In this document: positions 23,967 to 36,419 of the stretch, piece by piece
How the letters are laid out: each line of letters starts with the position of its first letter
Numbering within the stretch: the stretch's first letter is position 1
Assembly (NCBI GenBank): GCA_900073065.1
Contig: FJOG01000003.1
Coordinates: 849,128-913,127 of the forward strand
From: Phialocephala subalpina
Lineage: Eukaryota > Ascomycota > Leotiomycetes > Helotiales > Mollisiaceae
Reading direction: 5' to 3'
DNA: 64,000 nucleotides
Position numbers and translations under genes: made by a program
Notes under the pieces: model-generated
Told to the model about the DNA's origin: nothing
The model's input: the letters and a program-made list of their open reading frames with translations, nothing else
Databases searched by the model: none

Positions 23967-26900
23967 TCAAACATCATTATCAAAGAGATCCTTGTCTCCA
24001 CCAATCTTCTTAACACAAACCAACGCCAAATCAGGCTGCCGTCCCCTCTGCACAGGATTCACTTCGCCATCCGTAATAACAGTACTAAAAGTTCCGTCTC
24101 CCATAACGTAGGTTTCTCTCAAAACCAGTTTCACAATCCCCCTCCCCTCATTCTTAACCTGATTCAACCCCTTCCCACTCCCATCAATCTGCGCAACGGC
24201 AACATTGATACTCTGTCTTATTGGCGCTATTTCCACCTCTGCTAGCCGGACGCTGGCTTCGTCGGTTCGTTTGTCGTTCAGGAGTTGAATCGTAGCATCC
24301 TGCCTCCCAGATCTCGGAATCAACTTAATTCCCAAAACCGGCAGTCCCGCTGCATCAGTAGAGTTGTATAACGTTGGTACAAACCTCTGGTTCCGTACCA
24401 TACGGGCACCGGGACCTTTGTATCCTCCCATTTTGAACATAGGTTCCCGAACGATGTTGTGGGAGTTCGGCAAGTCTTTGTCATCGGGTGAGATAGGCAT
24501 TTCAATTCTGAGTTCGGAGAGCTTGTATCCAGGGCTGAGATTCGGGTTCTTGCGACGAATAGCGATGATGATATCGTATAAGTACTTGGTGTCGGTTGGC
24601 AGGTAGTCGAGAGGCGCGTAGACGGGTTGTCCGTTATTGGCTAGCAATGGGGTGGGAGGAGGAGGTCGGTAATCGACGTGTATTAGCAACGTGAATTGGG
24701 CGGAGGATATTTGGCCTGGGCCGGGAGTGGAGGTGGTTTTAAATGGCGGGAGAGTGGTGATTGAGCTGGAGTTTAGGCGGGGCGGATCGGGGAGGCGGGG
24801 AATAGAGGGAAGAATTCCGGTGTCGGGAAGGGTGATTTTGTTTGGGTCGTCGGGGGTGGTAGATAGGATTAGGGGTTGGGAGGGCAGGTTTGCGGTTGAG
24901 AGTGTGCCGAGGGGATCGTGGGGTTGAGGATCGGGGGTTGTGCCGAGCCAGAGTGCACGCCGCCATTTGTCGAAGTCTGTTGTGCGAGTTGGGGGGAGGT
25001 AGTTATCGTTTCCGGGAGGGGTGGCTTTTGGTTGGTGGATTGTTAAGGAGTCTGTTTCTGTCAACCAGGTCATCGTTCACCTTGGCATGGAGATCACTTA
25101 CACGCCGGGTCACTCAATTCCATTCCAAGTACGCAAGAATTGGGCACGTCGTCGATGTACATCTTGGGATACTTCTTGGATCTCTGTAGAATGTCGTTCA
25201 CGCTCTGGGTGATCGCAACCGGATTGATACATCGCGTCTTGTCATTATAGTAGGACTTCTGGTCAGCAGGAGATGGTTGCTCGTTCAGATCGGTAGCCCC
25301 TGGAGGGTCCACACCGTCAGGCAGGAGCTTCCACTCTCCATGCTCTCCTGTTCCCTCGGGCGCATCATTCTTCGACGTGTATAGCATCCTGACTAGAAGC
25401 TCTGCAGTGATGGATCCATCAGCAGCAGGTTTCAATGATTCTCCCATAGCATAACGTTGTTGATGAGGCGGCTGAGCAATCTTGATCTCGTTGATCTCCT
25501 CAGGAAGACAGTCCAACAAACACAAAATGGTGAACTCATCCATCTTCGTCAACCTCAACACAGGATTTCGGGGAGGCTTATTCGTGTCCTCTACAAAGAC
25601 GCTGTTCTTTGCGTCAAATAGCCAACACGTGACAGTGATTTTTAAATCCGGTATTGCTTTCACGACAGAAGATCGGAAAACAAAGCCAAATCGAGGAACA
25701 GGAGGCGAGACGCCCTCGAGAGGATGGATATTGCTACTGAGATAGTAGTTGTATACTTCTTTGACGCGGAGACGTGTTGAGTCGTAGTCGGGCTCGAGGT
25801 GATTCGCACAGCTCAGGGCGCCGTCGATGAAGCAGTCGATCCACGCATGGTCGATGTAGAAGAATCGTAGAGCTTCGGGTGGGAGATTGGGAACGATATC
25901 TTGCTTGATGGAAGGAGTAGCTCGAATATGGCTCGGTTCGGGGAAGAGGTAGTGTGCTAGAAAATGTCAGGAAGCCAGATCTTTCAATGTCCATTGTTCG
26001 CAGTTTCAGGCTGCAGGGCGTTTAAGGACGAAATGTCTGATCAAGAACGGAGATTGATGCCTACCTGGGATATGAGCCAAATAAAGACAATCACTGATCC
26101 AGTTCAAAATGAGCTCCCAGTCAGCATTGGCTGCTTGTGCCAAATGGAAGTCGTTATAGAGTGATTCTCCATCGACACTGCTGGAGTATCTATCAACAGC
26201 TAGTTGAATAGCCTTGGCAAATATTGGAGCTACTTCAGGCGAGGATAGGGAAGGGGCCACTGCGTCCGTCGAATGAGGATTGATGCGAGTGACACCGCCC
26301 GAGAAGGTACCAGGTAGTGCATGAGCAGTATCGATCGCCGAATGCGCGTTCATAAATACTGCTGCAGGCTGCGCAATATTGTTGGCCAGCATCCTCGTGT
26401 TTGATGATGCCTTCGTCCACACTAACGACCGGAATCGTAGCAGCGCTGCGTTGAATGGAGAGTCTGATATAGCGGCTAGCTTTCCCAAAGACCAAGCAGA
26501 TGAGTAGGTCAAGTCCGTGATTCCCAGATCGCGATCGAAAATCTGGTAGTCCTTCCCTGTCATGGATAACTTCGGCCAGTTCTTGGCCTTCGATGGTACA
26601 ATTGGAGTTGGGCCAGCCACCAATGGTCCTCGATTGAAAGCGACGGTCTCTTCTCCAGTCGCAGTCCTCCATCTGGAAAGGGTATACGACTTATTGAGTC
26701 GGTCATGGAGGAGTTTCGCCGCTTGCTGCTGAGCTGGTGTATTCTGTTTCGCTGTCAAAAGATTCGCGAGAGATGTCTGGGGTGGTTTGAGGAACTGAGC
26801 ATCTGAAGCAATAGCTTTCATAGTGTCTGTGAAATTGACGGATTCTGGGATGCATGTGTACGTCCATGAGTAGAGTGAGATAAGCCCAACACGATCTGTG

Positions 26901-28142
26901 TCAGCTAGGCTCGGAAAGGAAGACTTTGGGTGCATCAATGTCGAGTCGTAATGCTCGAGCGAGACAAGGTGGACTACTTGTGGAGCTGGGGCACTGCTGT
27001 GCACCTCCCCAGTCCGTGAAGATATAACCACTGAGTAATACCCCTCCTCTTCGACCCCAGCATCAGGGAAGCCGATAGTGTTCACATGTCTCACGTGTGC
27101 CATCATCTGGTAGGATTAGCTTTCTCTCATCAGGCATTGAGGGGGAGATCGGAGGTACCTTTTGACCTTCGAAGATCCTGTCTTCGCCGGCTGGAACAGC
27201 GCTTGGAATATCCGATGTTGTTTTGGACCCCAAGATCTGTTTGATCAAGGACTTCTGAGGAAAAATCACATTCGTCATATCCGCATCTATCTTCAAATCT
27301 TCAAAGTCTGCCTCTCCATCGCCTTCATACCCAGCTTCATAGTAGATCCTATGAGCCGTAATCTTCGAGAGATACTCTCCGACCTTCATTTGAAACGCTC
27401 CATTTGCTGGAAGTTTGCTGGGAATGTATGACTGGATGCCAGTCTCAGGCTTGCTGGGGACGCTCAAGCCAATTTCCACCGCATCAGTCTCCGAAACTTG
27501 CAACTCTGATGGGTCAAAGGCAATTAGGGCCATCCAAGGTACCAAATTCCGCCCCGAGGGTCCAGGTGTAGTTGAAGGATCAATCGGGTCGGATAGAAAG
27601 CTGTACGATACCCCTGCTTCTCGAAGCCATGGCACGTGAGGATCATTGAACACGATATGAGGCAAGATGCGGCCTTCATCTTGATGGCCTGACGGTGGAT
27701 AGAAGGTGTTGATGAGTTTCGGGTCCAAATTGAATTGAGGCGCTTGCACCGAGAATTCTTGTCTGAGGACTGGAGTGGTGGGATTCAGTATCAGGTCGAT
27801 TGGCTTTCCATCGGGTAGACTGCCCGCATAGTTCCAGACAGAGAGATTCTCGTCGCCGTCGTCATGTTTTGCTTCAATGTACTGCCTACCATACTGTCAA
27901 TATTTTGTTCTAAAATGAGAAGGGCAACTCACTTCGCTTCTATTCCATACAACCCCGCCTCTGTTCCTTCCTGTTAGAATGCATCTCAAAGTCAAAACAT
28001 ATAACTTACTCAGGCCCGGTTTGAAATAACTGTACAGGCGCATATGGCCATCGGGAAGTTTGTCCTGGGCCTTTTCTGCAGGCTCGTCTCCAGCGAGGAC
28101 AATTGCCTTAGCAATATTCTTCTTTGCCAGTACTCGAGCCAT
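23967..28142 (-). CDS. Giant uncharacterised protein (1295 aa), member of the three-giant block
   Basis: Six exons: 28142-28010, 27970-27933, 27893-27159, 27106-26065, 25956-25102 and 25051-23967; every junction is GT-AG and in frame. The start MARVLAKKNIAKAIVLAGDE opens the protein. NLVPWMALIAFDP (about 173-185) and AHVRHVN...YYSVVISSRTG...VVHLVSLEHYDS (about 305-356) are strong-looking conserved blocks of a kind I recall from large uncharacterised bacterial proteins; I could not check this. Residues 650-950 contain an aromatic/acidic region (LRFFYIDHAWIDCFIDGAL). No signal peptide, TM segment or catalytic triad is apparent. The gene diverges from the 1812-aa DUF6603-like gene across an 814-bp spacer, which suggests co-expression. 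Role unknown; a structural or scaffold function is only a guess. Confidence 0.75.
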
Positions 28143-28956
28143 GATGTTGAAGTGTCAATACAATCGGGACATCGTCTGCTTCTCATGAATGAATTTCACA
28201 GCAATTTTTCGAGTCCATGAATCGTCAATCGCGATCACCCTTTCCTCTCACGGAGTTTGCATACACCGTTCGACGCATTTTCGCGCCTCGAGCTCATCAC
28301 GACCGCCATCGCATCGTTGTTTCGAGGGCAGGAGCTCGATTCGCTGCCCTACACGCATGTCGAGGTGAGCCGTCAAATTGAGTTCCCACGACGCCACTGC
28401 TCTGCCGATGGGTGTTCCCATCATCGTGGCTTGCTGAGATGTTTGTTGATATTGCAGTGAAGTTGCCCAGACTTCAGGTCCTGCAGGCTTAGCCCGAATC
28501 CCTGCAGTGAATCCATGCACGCTAAAACAGCTGTCCATTTCAGCTCCTGCAAGCCATCACGAACTCTCACATTCACAGCATCCCGAGAGACATCACGATC
28601 TAACCATCACGGTATCACCACCTTTGCTTTTGCGTTGCATCGACTTGGCGCATATTTCAGTTCAAGCCCACAGGATGTCTTTTCTAGAGCAGCATGCCTG
28701 GATGAAGCGGTGACGCTGCTCAGCTCCATCCAGCGACGATAGCGGGGAGAGCGTTTGAGCCAATGTCTGCACGGTAGAGGCTCTGTCTTGCTGTCTGTGA
28801 GCTCTAAGGTGGCTCTCTGAGAAGCTCGACTGCTGTGAGGAGACGGACAGCTTCGGTGGAGATACAGTACGAGTATACGACGACGACGACTTCAACATTC
28901 AAATGCTCTGAAAAACGGTTCGGGGCGACAAGAGCATCACGGCTCTTGCACTTCCC
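28143..28956. promoter_or_regulatory. Shared divergent upstream region of two giant genes, with five CATCACG copies
   Basis: This 814-bp spacer separates the head-to-head 1295-aa and 1812-aa genes. The heptamer CATCACG occurs five times on the plus strand, its ATCACG core at 28296-28301, 28556-28561, 28592-28597, 28606-28611 and 28936-28941. A given 7-mer is expected about 0.05 times per strand here. Three copies lie within 56 bp. That pattern suits a regulator-binding cluster. No gene was recognised in the spacer. Confidence 0.45.
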
Positions 28957-31900
28957 ATGGCTTCAGATTCGAATGGCTTCCTGGTCCAAGTAACAAGTGG
29001 AGGGACTGATGCAACAGCTGCCTCCGTTGGGCCATGGAAGCAGATCTTAGACGCTGCGAAGGTCTCGGTCGACGTAACGTCCAGTGTCACTGATGTCAAC
29101 ATCACCAATACGGGGCTCTGGGGACTCCAATTCTCATCCGTATCAAATGAGGATTATTTCCAAAGTGTGCCAGAAGGCACAACCATTTCAAATCATGCCT
29201 GGACTGGCGATGACCTTGATTGTGAGTTCATTCGCGACAATTTCTCCACCAATACTGACACTTGACAGCTGGTGTGATGGTGCTTTCACCCATGAAAGAT
29301 CCAAAAACTGGCAACATTATGGCACGTGAGTTCTTTCTACGGAAAGAGTCCGAAGACAATGTTTGGAAGCTATTCGGCATCACGGAGTCGAATAAGCAGT
29401 TGCACGACCTCGTAGATATCATAGATCCACTCAAGAATGTGCAGGTCAAATTGCAAGAGGCTTCAACTCCAGACCCAAATCCAAATGCCTTCTGGTGCAT
29501 GACCACGACAGAAGCCCATACTACGACTGCAAAGCTTGAGTTTGCGTTTACTGTTGCTGAAGGCGTAAATGCACTGTCGGACAGCCCCGTCGGGAAGGTC
29601 ATCGCTTGGGTCACCACCAACCTTGGACTGGATATTGACCTCGACAGTGTGAAGACTGAGTTTGAAACGTTGGGCAACAAGATCCCAGATATTCTGATCA
29701 GTCCGACGAAAACTACTAGCTGGTCTTTTGATGATAGCGGACAGCTGATCACTCCTCCCGTGGAAAAATGGGAACTGTCTATTCAAATCAAGATATCAGC
29801 TTTCAACCTAGCCTTCGAGTTTACCGAGACTGGGACAAGCTTCTACCTTCTACCTACCAAGCTTTCTTTTCAAATCGTCAATGACTTGGCGTCTGCTGTT
29901 GGAGGTGACACTCCAGGGCTGGATCGTGGCTCAATGTGAGAACTTTTTTCACTTTCTATCATGTGACTAGTCGCAATTTGCGCAGCTTGAACGACCATCC
30001 TCTTGTCGTCTTCCAGAGTTGACGTTCTATCTATAGGCCATCATCGACTGACTCAAATGACCCATTCACCAAAATCATCGGTAATCATCTGAACCTTTGG
30101 TATGTCCATCTCGACAAAGAGTTCACCATTGAGCCAGCGCCAGCTCCACTTCCACTAAATACAGATGCAACTTCAACTCCAGATGGCAACGCGTCAGGAG
30201 ATGGAAACACTCTGGCGCCTGCGGAGACAAACGTCACCCCGCCTGTTTCCCCTCTACGCTGGGGCGTCGCTCTCCTTGTCAGTTGGACAGCAGGTGCCAA
30301 TATCCCGGTTGTGATCGGGCTGAGTTACGAGTCCAGGACGAAGAGCTTCCATGGCAGTCTTATTCTCGCCAAGGACCCAATACTCGTCAATCCAAGGATG
30401 CCAGAATACGACCACAGACTCGCCTTGCCTTCTGATATATTGGCGGCTCAGAACATTGACATACATGGCATTCCCCCAACGATCAATCTTTGGACATTGT
30501 TCACGGACAATGGAACGCCTCCAAAATCCTTGAAAAGTGACAGACTCCCATTCGAGATTGCAGCTGCCGAGGTATCGTACCAAACCATCGTAGCTGACAC
30601 TGTGTCGGGGCTTGGTCCTGGCTCTGTAATGACTTTCCATATGGATCTCACTACCAAAGGGTCACTTGAACCTGACACGAGCGAAGCTCCGTCTGGATTC
30701 GTTTGGAAAGAGGTATGGGCTGCCATTCTTCTCGATTACGAAATATCTGAACCCGGCATTATCCTAAAGGGCATGCTAATATGTCGTGCTAGATCTCCGT
30801 TTCCGCATCAAAAATGTCTACAAAAGGTACTGGTGGAAGTCCTTCAAAAGCGACGACATCATTGCAAGTCTTTACAACGGTCACACTCGCGCCAAAAGAT
30901 GGTGATGATACCAGCATAGCCCCAGCCACTCTTCACGTCGGAGCCTCGTTCAGCAGTGCCGATGGTGAAACATCCTGGATCGTTCGCGCTTCCGTTCAAG
31001 ATCTGTCTGTTGCGCTCCTGGCCAATTACTTCTTCGACAACACCTCCAATGACGGCGCGATGGCTGTTCTCGGCAAGCTCAATCTGTCTTCTCTCAACAT
31101 GATATACACATACGACGCAGGTCTAGCATCTTCATTCCTCATTACTGGTGTTCTCGAACTAGGCGAGCTTGAACTTGATCTTAGCTATCAGTATGTTAGC
31201 AGCAAGCATGTGACACCCGGAAAGAAGACCGCTGCCGATATCAAATGGAAAGACGGAAAGCCTCATGACGAGATCAGCACCATCACCCCAAATGGAACCA
31301 CTCAATGGAAGTTCGAGGCCTTCTTGGGTGCTACCACGCAATCGTCTAGCATCAAGTCTATCACAAACAGTATCGTACCTGGGAAAGGAGATGACCTGCC
31401 AGACTTCATTGGTAATATTCCAATCAATGCAGCAGGAGATCCGACGAAAGCACCTATCAAGCTCTTCTATACTGGCGGCAATGATACTGTAAGTTCAACC
31501 CTCACCACGCTAAATTCCTTTTCCAAAAAGTGTTCGGGGCTGACCAAGTATTGCAGGGTTCTGTTCTCGCTGTATGGGTCAGCCTTGGGCCTTTCAACAT
31601 GACTTTCATCCAATACCGATCGATCGCAACGACTACCCCGGTAGCCAAACCAGCACTCGTGAAGAAGATCTTACGTATTTCATGCGACCAAATCCCCGAG
31701 ATGGACAAGATCCCGCTTGTGAACCAGCTACCGCAGCCCTTCGACCATCTGGTATATCTCTGGGTTGAAGACGACACTTCCGTCGAAACAACAAACAAGG
31801 ACACTCAAGGTTTCACGAGAGCGATGATCGATGCTATCAACAAAGCTACAGATGACATCAGTGTCCCGCAGATCCAGTTCAAGGAGATCAAGAAGGACGG

Positions 31901-34783
31901 TGGCACGCCCGAAGACCTGGTGGTACTGGCGGGTCATCACTTTGTTGTCGTTTCGGACAACAAAGTTGTTCTGGATCATATCTTTGAGCTGGACAAGAAA
32001 CCTACCCTAGGTGGTCAAACAGGTTCTAACAACGGCACGAACAATGCGATACCTCCGGATGGCACCCCGCCTCCTCCGCCGCCAACGCCACCCAAGGCCA
32101 CGCCCGAAGCACCCGCGACCAAGGGAGATTCAAACACCCAAGCCGGTCCATTGAGCATCTCTGCTCTTTCTCTACAATACAAGAACGGTTCCCTCTTCGT
32201 TGGTGTTGATGCCACTCTAATCATTGGTCCAATCACATTCAGCGTCATTGGCTTCACTATCGAGGTCGAGCTCAACAACCCCGACCATCCTATAACATTG
32301 AATCATCTGGCAGACATCATAACTGAAGGCCTCATCCATGTTAACATTCATGGGTTGGAAGCTGGCCTTGACAAACCGCCACTTACGTTGAAGGGTGTCT
32401 TCATCCATGATACTGTTGTTAATGAGGGCTCCAGTCCACCAACTTCTGTTGAGAGCTACAGAGGTGGCATTGCGGTCGGCTTCAAGGTCTGGAAAGTTCT
32501 TGCTGTGGGAGAGTATGCGATCGTCACGAACCTGACACCTGATGCTCACCAGTACAAGTCAATCTTCATGTAAGTCACCATTGTCCGAGCTTGATGCATG
32601 TACTGACCAATCCAGATACGGAAAACTCGATGGTCCTCTCGTTGAGCTTGAGTTCGCGACAATATCTGGTGTCCGTCTCGGCTTCGGGTACAATTCTCTT
32701 GTGCATCTGCCCAAAGCTGATCAATTGTACTCGTTCCCTTTGATCAGTAATGATGCTGCGGCAGGTGGGGACGATCCACGGAAGATACTTGACGCTTTCA
32801 AGGGTGGGAATCCTCCGAACCCGCCATACGTCTATACGAAAGAAGGCGGGGTTTGGTTTGCTGCTGTAAGTATCGTGCTTATTTATTTACTTGCCAAGCT
32901 GACATTGCTAGGGTATGACCATTACTTGCTTCGATTGTATCACTCTCACTGCCGTCCTCATGTTCGAGATCGAGACAAACTCTGACCAGAACGGAGTCAC
33001 CATCGCTCTCTTGGCTGATGGTGTCTTCCAAATGGAACCTCTCGCGCCTCCAGATTTCTCACTCTTCTACGTGGAACTGCTGATCAAAGTTGAGCTGAAT
33101 TTCATCGAAGGATACATCGCTGCTGATGCAGCTCTGTCTCCTGCATCTCACGTCTATGTCCCCCAAGCACACCTGACTGGCAGCGGATCATTCTACACTT
33201 GGTTCCCTCCCAACTCACATGCGGGTGACTGGGTCGTGACAATCGGTGGGTACCATCGAGCATACACACCGCCTGATCACTATCCGCAGAATGAGCAAAG
33301 ACTCGGTCTCAATTTTGTAGTCGGAAATGCCATTCATGTTGCTGGTGGGGCATATGTGGCAGTCACTCCCAGATGTGCAATGGCAGGAGGCTCCTTACAC
33401 ATCTCTCTAGACGTTGGACCCGTCAGTGCCTATGCCGACATTGCCTTGGATGTCTTCATTAATTTCAAACCATTCTACTTCATCGCTGAGATCCGATTGT
33501 CTGTTGGTGTAGAATGCGACATCGACATCCTATTCGCCACCATCCACATCTCCATCTCCCTCGACGCAGATCTAACACTCTGGGGTCCAGACAAATTCGG
33601 AGGAACAGCATACGTCCACTTCTGGTTCTTCGGCTTCAGCATCGACTTCGGGAGCGGTCTGCGCGATCCACCCGGCATCCCCCTTGTTGAATTCTACGAG
33701 ATCATCCGAACAGCCGGCCCAGACAGCGACCCTCCCCCCGATGACCACACTACAGCCAAAAACCCCTTCCAAGCCCAACACAAATACAGCATCGAAGAAG
33801 GACTTTTCCCCGCCAAGCCCAAGTCAGACGGCAAAACATTCCCCAATACCGGCGCAACAATCGAATGGAAAGTGCTCGCTGGTCCTTTGCAGATCCGTAT
33901 CGATTGCGACTTTTCCCTCTCCGCTGCTCAAATTATCACTGCGGAAAAGGATAAAGATGATCCCACGAAACCGACGGTGACGACCATAACCACCACCCCT
34001 CCCCAAGATCTAAAGCCAATCTATGCGTTCCCAATGCACAATAGCACCCCCATATCCTCTCGCTTGGACATCAGGATCTACTTCCTCGAAGGCTCTGAAA
34101 GCGACAAGATCCTACAACACGATTTCCGCGCTGAACTAGTCTTGAAACAATCCCCACTAGCAACTTGGTCTCAATATACGTCTGACAATGATCCTTTACA
34201 TCGCATTTCTCCCGGGAAACATAATAAACCTACAAGTCTGCAAGATGGGAACAATCCGACTGTGGAGCTGTGTCAAGGAGTTAGAATATTTCCGCCGGTA
34301 GCGGTATTTGGAGAGAGTAAGATAGTAGATTTTGATGTGAGTGCTGCTATGAATGAAACGCTTGAGGATCTTCCCCTTCCTGATTCCGATCCTGAACAAG
34401 ATGTGTTCCTCGCTGAACCTTTCAAAACGGACCTCACACCCGTTACGCAATGGACCGACTTCGCCAATCTTTGGACAGGACAAGGAGCCAATTCTTCAGT
34501 CTTGGACGCACCTGGGAACAAACTCAAAAAGAGAGATCTCAGAGGAGATGTTGATGGGTCCGGATTGCTTGGATTGGTGGTAAGCACTTTGGGATGGGAT
34601 CAGAGACGGCCTGTTGAGAAGGTTCAAGGTGTTGTTCCTGATGTTGTGGGGAAGGATGGGAAGGCTTTGAGAAAGGAGTGGGAGTTGAACAGTGCGCCGC
34701 CCGAAGTGCTGGCTGAGGAGTTGGGTTATTATTATCCGTATCTGCCTATGGTGACGGGGAGTCTTGTTGCTGCTGTGGTATGA
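28957..34783 (+). CDS. Giant beta-rich protein (1812 aa) with DUF6603-like C-terminal region
   Basis: Seven exons: 28957-29221, 29269-29935, 30037-30712, 30793-31488, 31557-32569, 32616-32865 and 32912-34783, all in frame. The last exon encodes residues 1190-1812 and holds a run of alternating hydrophobic/polar strands ending in [20 protein letters not shown] and GFSIDFGS, which I recognise as the style of DUF6603, an uncharacterised domain of bacteria and fungi. The assignment is from memory. Upstream regions repeat a similar amphipathic-strand texture (for example [20 protein letters not shown] and [20 protein letters not shown]). A proline-rich linker ([20 protein letters not shown]) lies at about 935-955. 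No signal peptide, long hydrophobic helix or enzyme motif is seen. Such strand-rich sequence suggests a fibre, barrel or surface structure; function is unknown. It is divergent from the 1295-aa giant gene. Confidence 0.75.
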
Positions 34784-34936
34784 GTCGAGGGCTGTGTGTT
34801 TCATGTTTTCGATATCGTTGATTGAGGATTAGTATATTTGTTTCATTCTCAATGCAATGTTCCTTTCTGCAATACGTTCCACCTGTCCACCCCGCCTCTA
34901 CATAGCATCATATTTCTGCAATCCTTCAAACATCCA

Positions 34937-36230
34937 TCAAGCACTAGGTGGTATCCGTCCAGGATTCTTCGAAACCCGCGCCTTCGTCAAATGTTGCACA
35001 AACCCCACTTCCGATGGATGAAGGACGAGGACAGAGTTTCCCTTCCCAATAGTCCCCCGTGCCATGCGGCCAACGCGATGGATATCGCTACGCGGTTCGT
35101 CAGGCGCATCAAATTGAATAATCCAGTGAACAGCGGACATCTAAATCAAGGTTAGAAGACGCGCCCCATAATACTGATCATCAAATAGTTCAACTTACAT
35201 CAAGCCCACGAGCAGCAACGTCAGTACATATAAGGACGCCCTCTGTATCAGTTACGAAGCTGAAAAAATTAGCCGTCCGTCGCTGTTCCTTCTGTTGACG
35301 ATGCAAAGCCAAGACCGGAAGATCGATATAATTGAGCAGTTCTTCGTAGTACTTGACGCAATTGCAGCTTGAAATAAAGACAACAATCTTCCTTTTCTTT
35401 GCTAGATGTCTTTTTAAGACGGTAAAAACAAGCCGGAACCGCAAATCAGACGGGCACACAATATGGCCTTGCTCTAAACCCTCGACTGTGCTGTGTTCCA
35501 TAGCTTCTTCAACGTTGATGTATAAAGGGCCAGGCCGGAGGGACACGCGTGCGAGGTCTTCGACTTTTGCAGTTTGCGCAGCAGAGAAAAGGGCGGTCTA
35601 CCCAGAATCGGGAAGGATTTTCACAATAGCCCTCATTTTATCCTCGAAGCTTGCATCTAGATTGCGATCTGCCTCGTTAATTACAAGTGTCCTAAGATTC
35701 TTGTAGACAAATCTCTTCATGTTTTGAAGATGGTCGAAGAGGCGACCAGGTGTAGCAACAAGTAGGTTCAGGCCAGTGGTGAGCTTAGTCGCTTCAGCTG
35801 ATCTGTTTGTTCCGCCCATGATGATGCCACATGTCTATAGAGTTTTAGTATGCCAGCGATGTCCATGAGCCCTGCGAGCGAAGAAGTCATACCTGGGAAT
35901 GGTGTGCCGTAAGTTCTCTTGCAACACCAAACATTTGCAAAGCAAGCTCTCTGGTCGGCGACACAATAAGAACGCCAGTGCCATTCCTAGGCTTGAGGCG
36001 CAACGAGTGTAGAAGCTCTACGACTGGTATCAGGAACGCAAGGGTTTTCCCTGAGCCCGTTCTGGCAGCACCAAGAACATCGCGTCCTGCGAGGATGGGT
36101 GGGATAGCTTTACGCTGAATCGGGGTCAGTTCCGTGAAACCCATCGCATTGATTGCTTGAGCCGTCTTCGAAGCAAGATCAAGCTCTGCGAATGTGACAA
36201 AGCGAATATGTCGACGAGGTATTTCAAGGA
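34937..36230 (-). pseudogene. HAS1-like DEAD-box RNA helicase pseudogene
   Basis: Reading from about 36215 the helicase order is clear: the Q-motif region ([16 protein letters not shown]), motif I (AARTGSGKT), PTREL, TPGRL, motif III region, [10 protein letters not shown], and HRVGRMARG for motif VI. Two introns persist (35835-35892, and one with donor just after GLD near 35191 and acceptor at 35141), so it is a duplicated gene copy and not a retrocopy. Damage: an in-frame TAG at 35598-35600 in front of the ALFSAAQT (motif III) region, the DEAD box changed to NEAD (VINEADRNL), and motif VI altered. No N-terminal start or low-complexity N terminus is present, as in intact HAS1, the nucleolar helicase for 60S ribosome biogenesis. 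The functional helicase must be elsewhere in the genome. Confidence 0.85.
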
Positions 36231-36419
36231 GAGTATAGAGACTCAGAGTACTAATCCGCCGACAAGTTCATAGGGGAACTTTTAGGCTGACATTTATTAT
36301 AACAATATATCTATCTAAAATTACAGTCTATCTATTTAAACATATGTTGAGAATAACGTTCGTCGGACCAACTTCCATGAAGCTCGAGTAAGTACCATGA
36401 CATTGTTGATTTGTAGGGG
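36231..36419. other. AT-rich spacer
   Basis: Short AT-rich spacer (36300-36350 is the most extreme) between the helicase pseudogene and the transporter gene. Nothing else seen. Confidence 0.4.

Noticed and set aside
29320..29340. GTGAGT-like donor inside exon 2 of the 1812-aa gene
   Set aside because: Reading through keeps frame with sensible sequence ([13 protein letters not shown]), and no acceptor nearby restores the frame.
34937..36230. Functional DEAD-box helicase
   Set aside because: An in-frame stop, loss of the Asp of the DEAD box and no start region make an active enzyme very unlikely.
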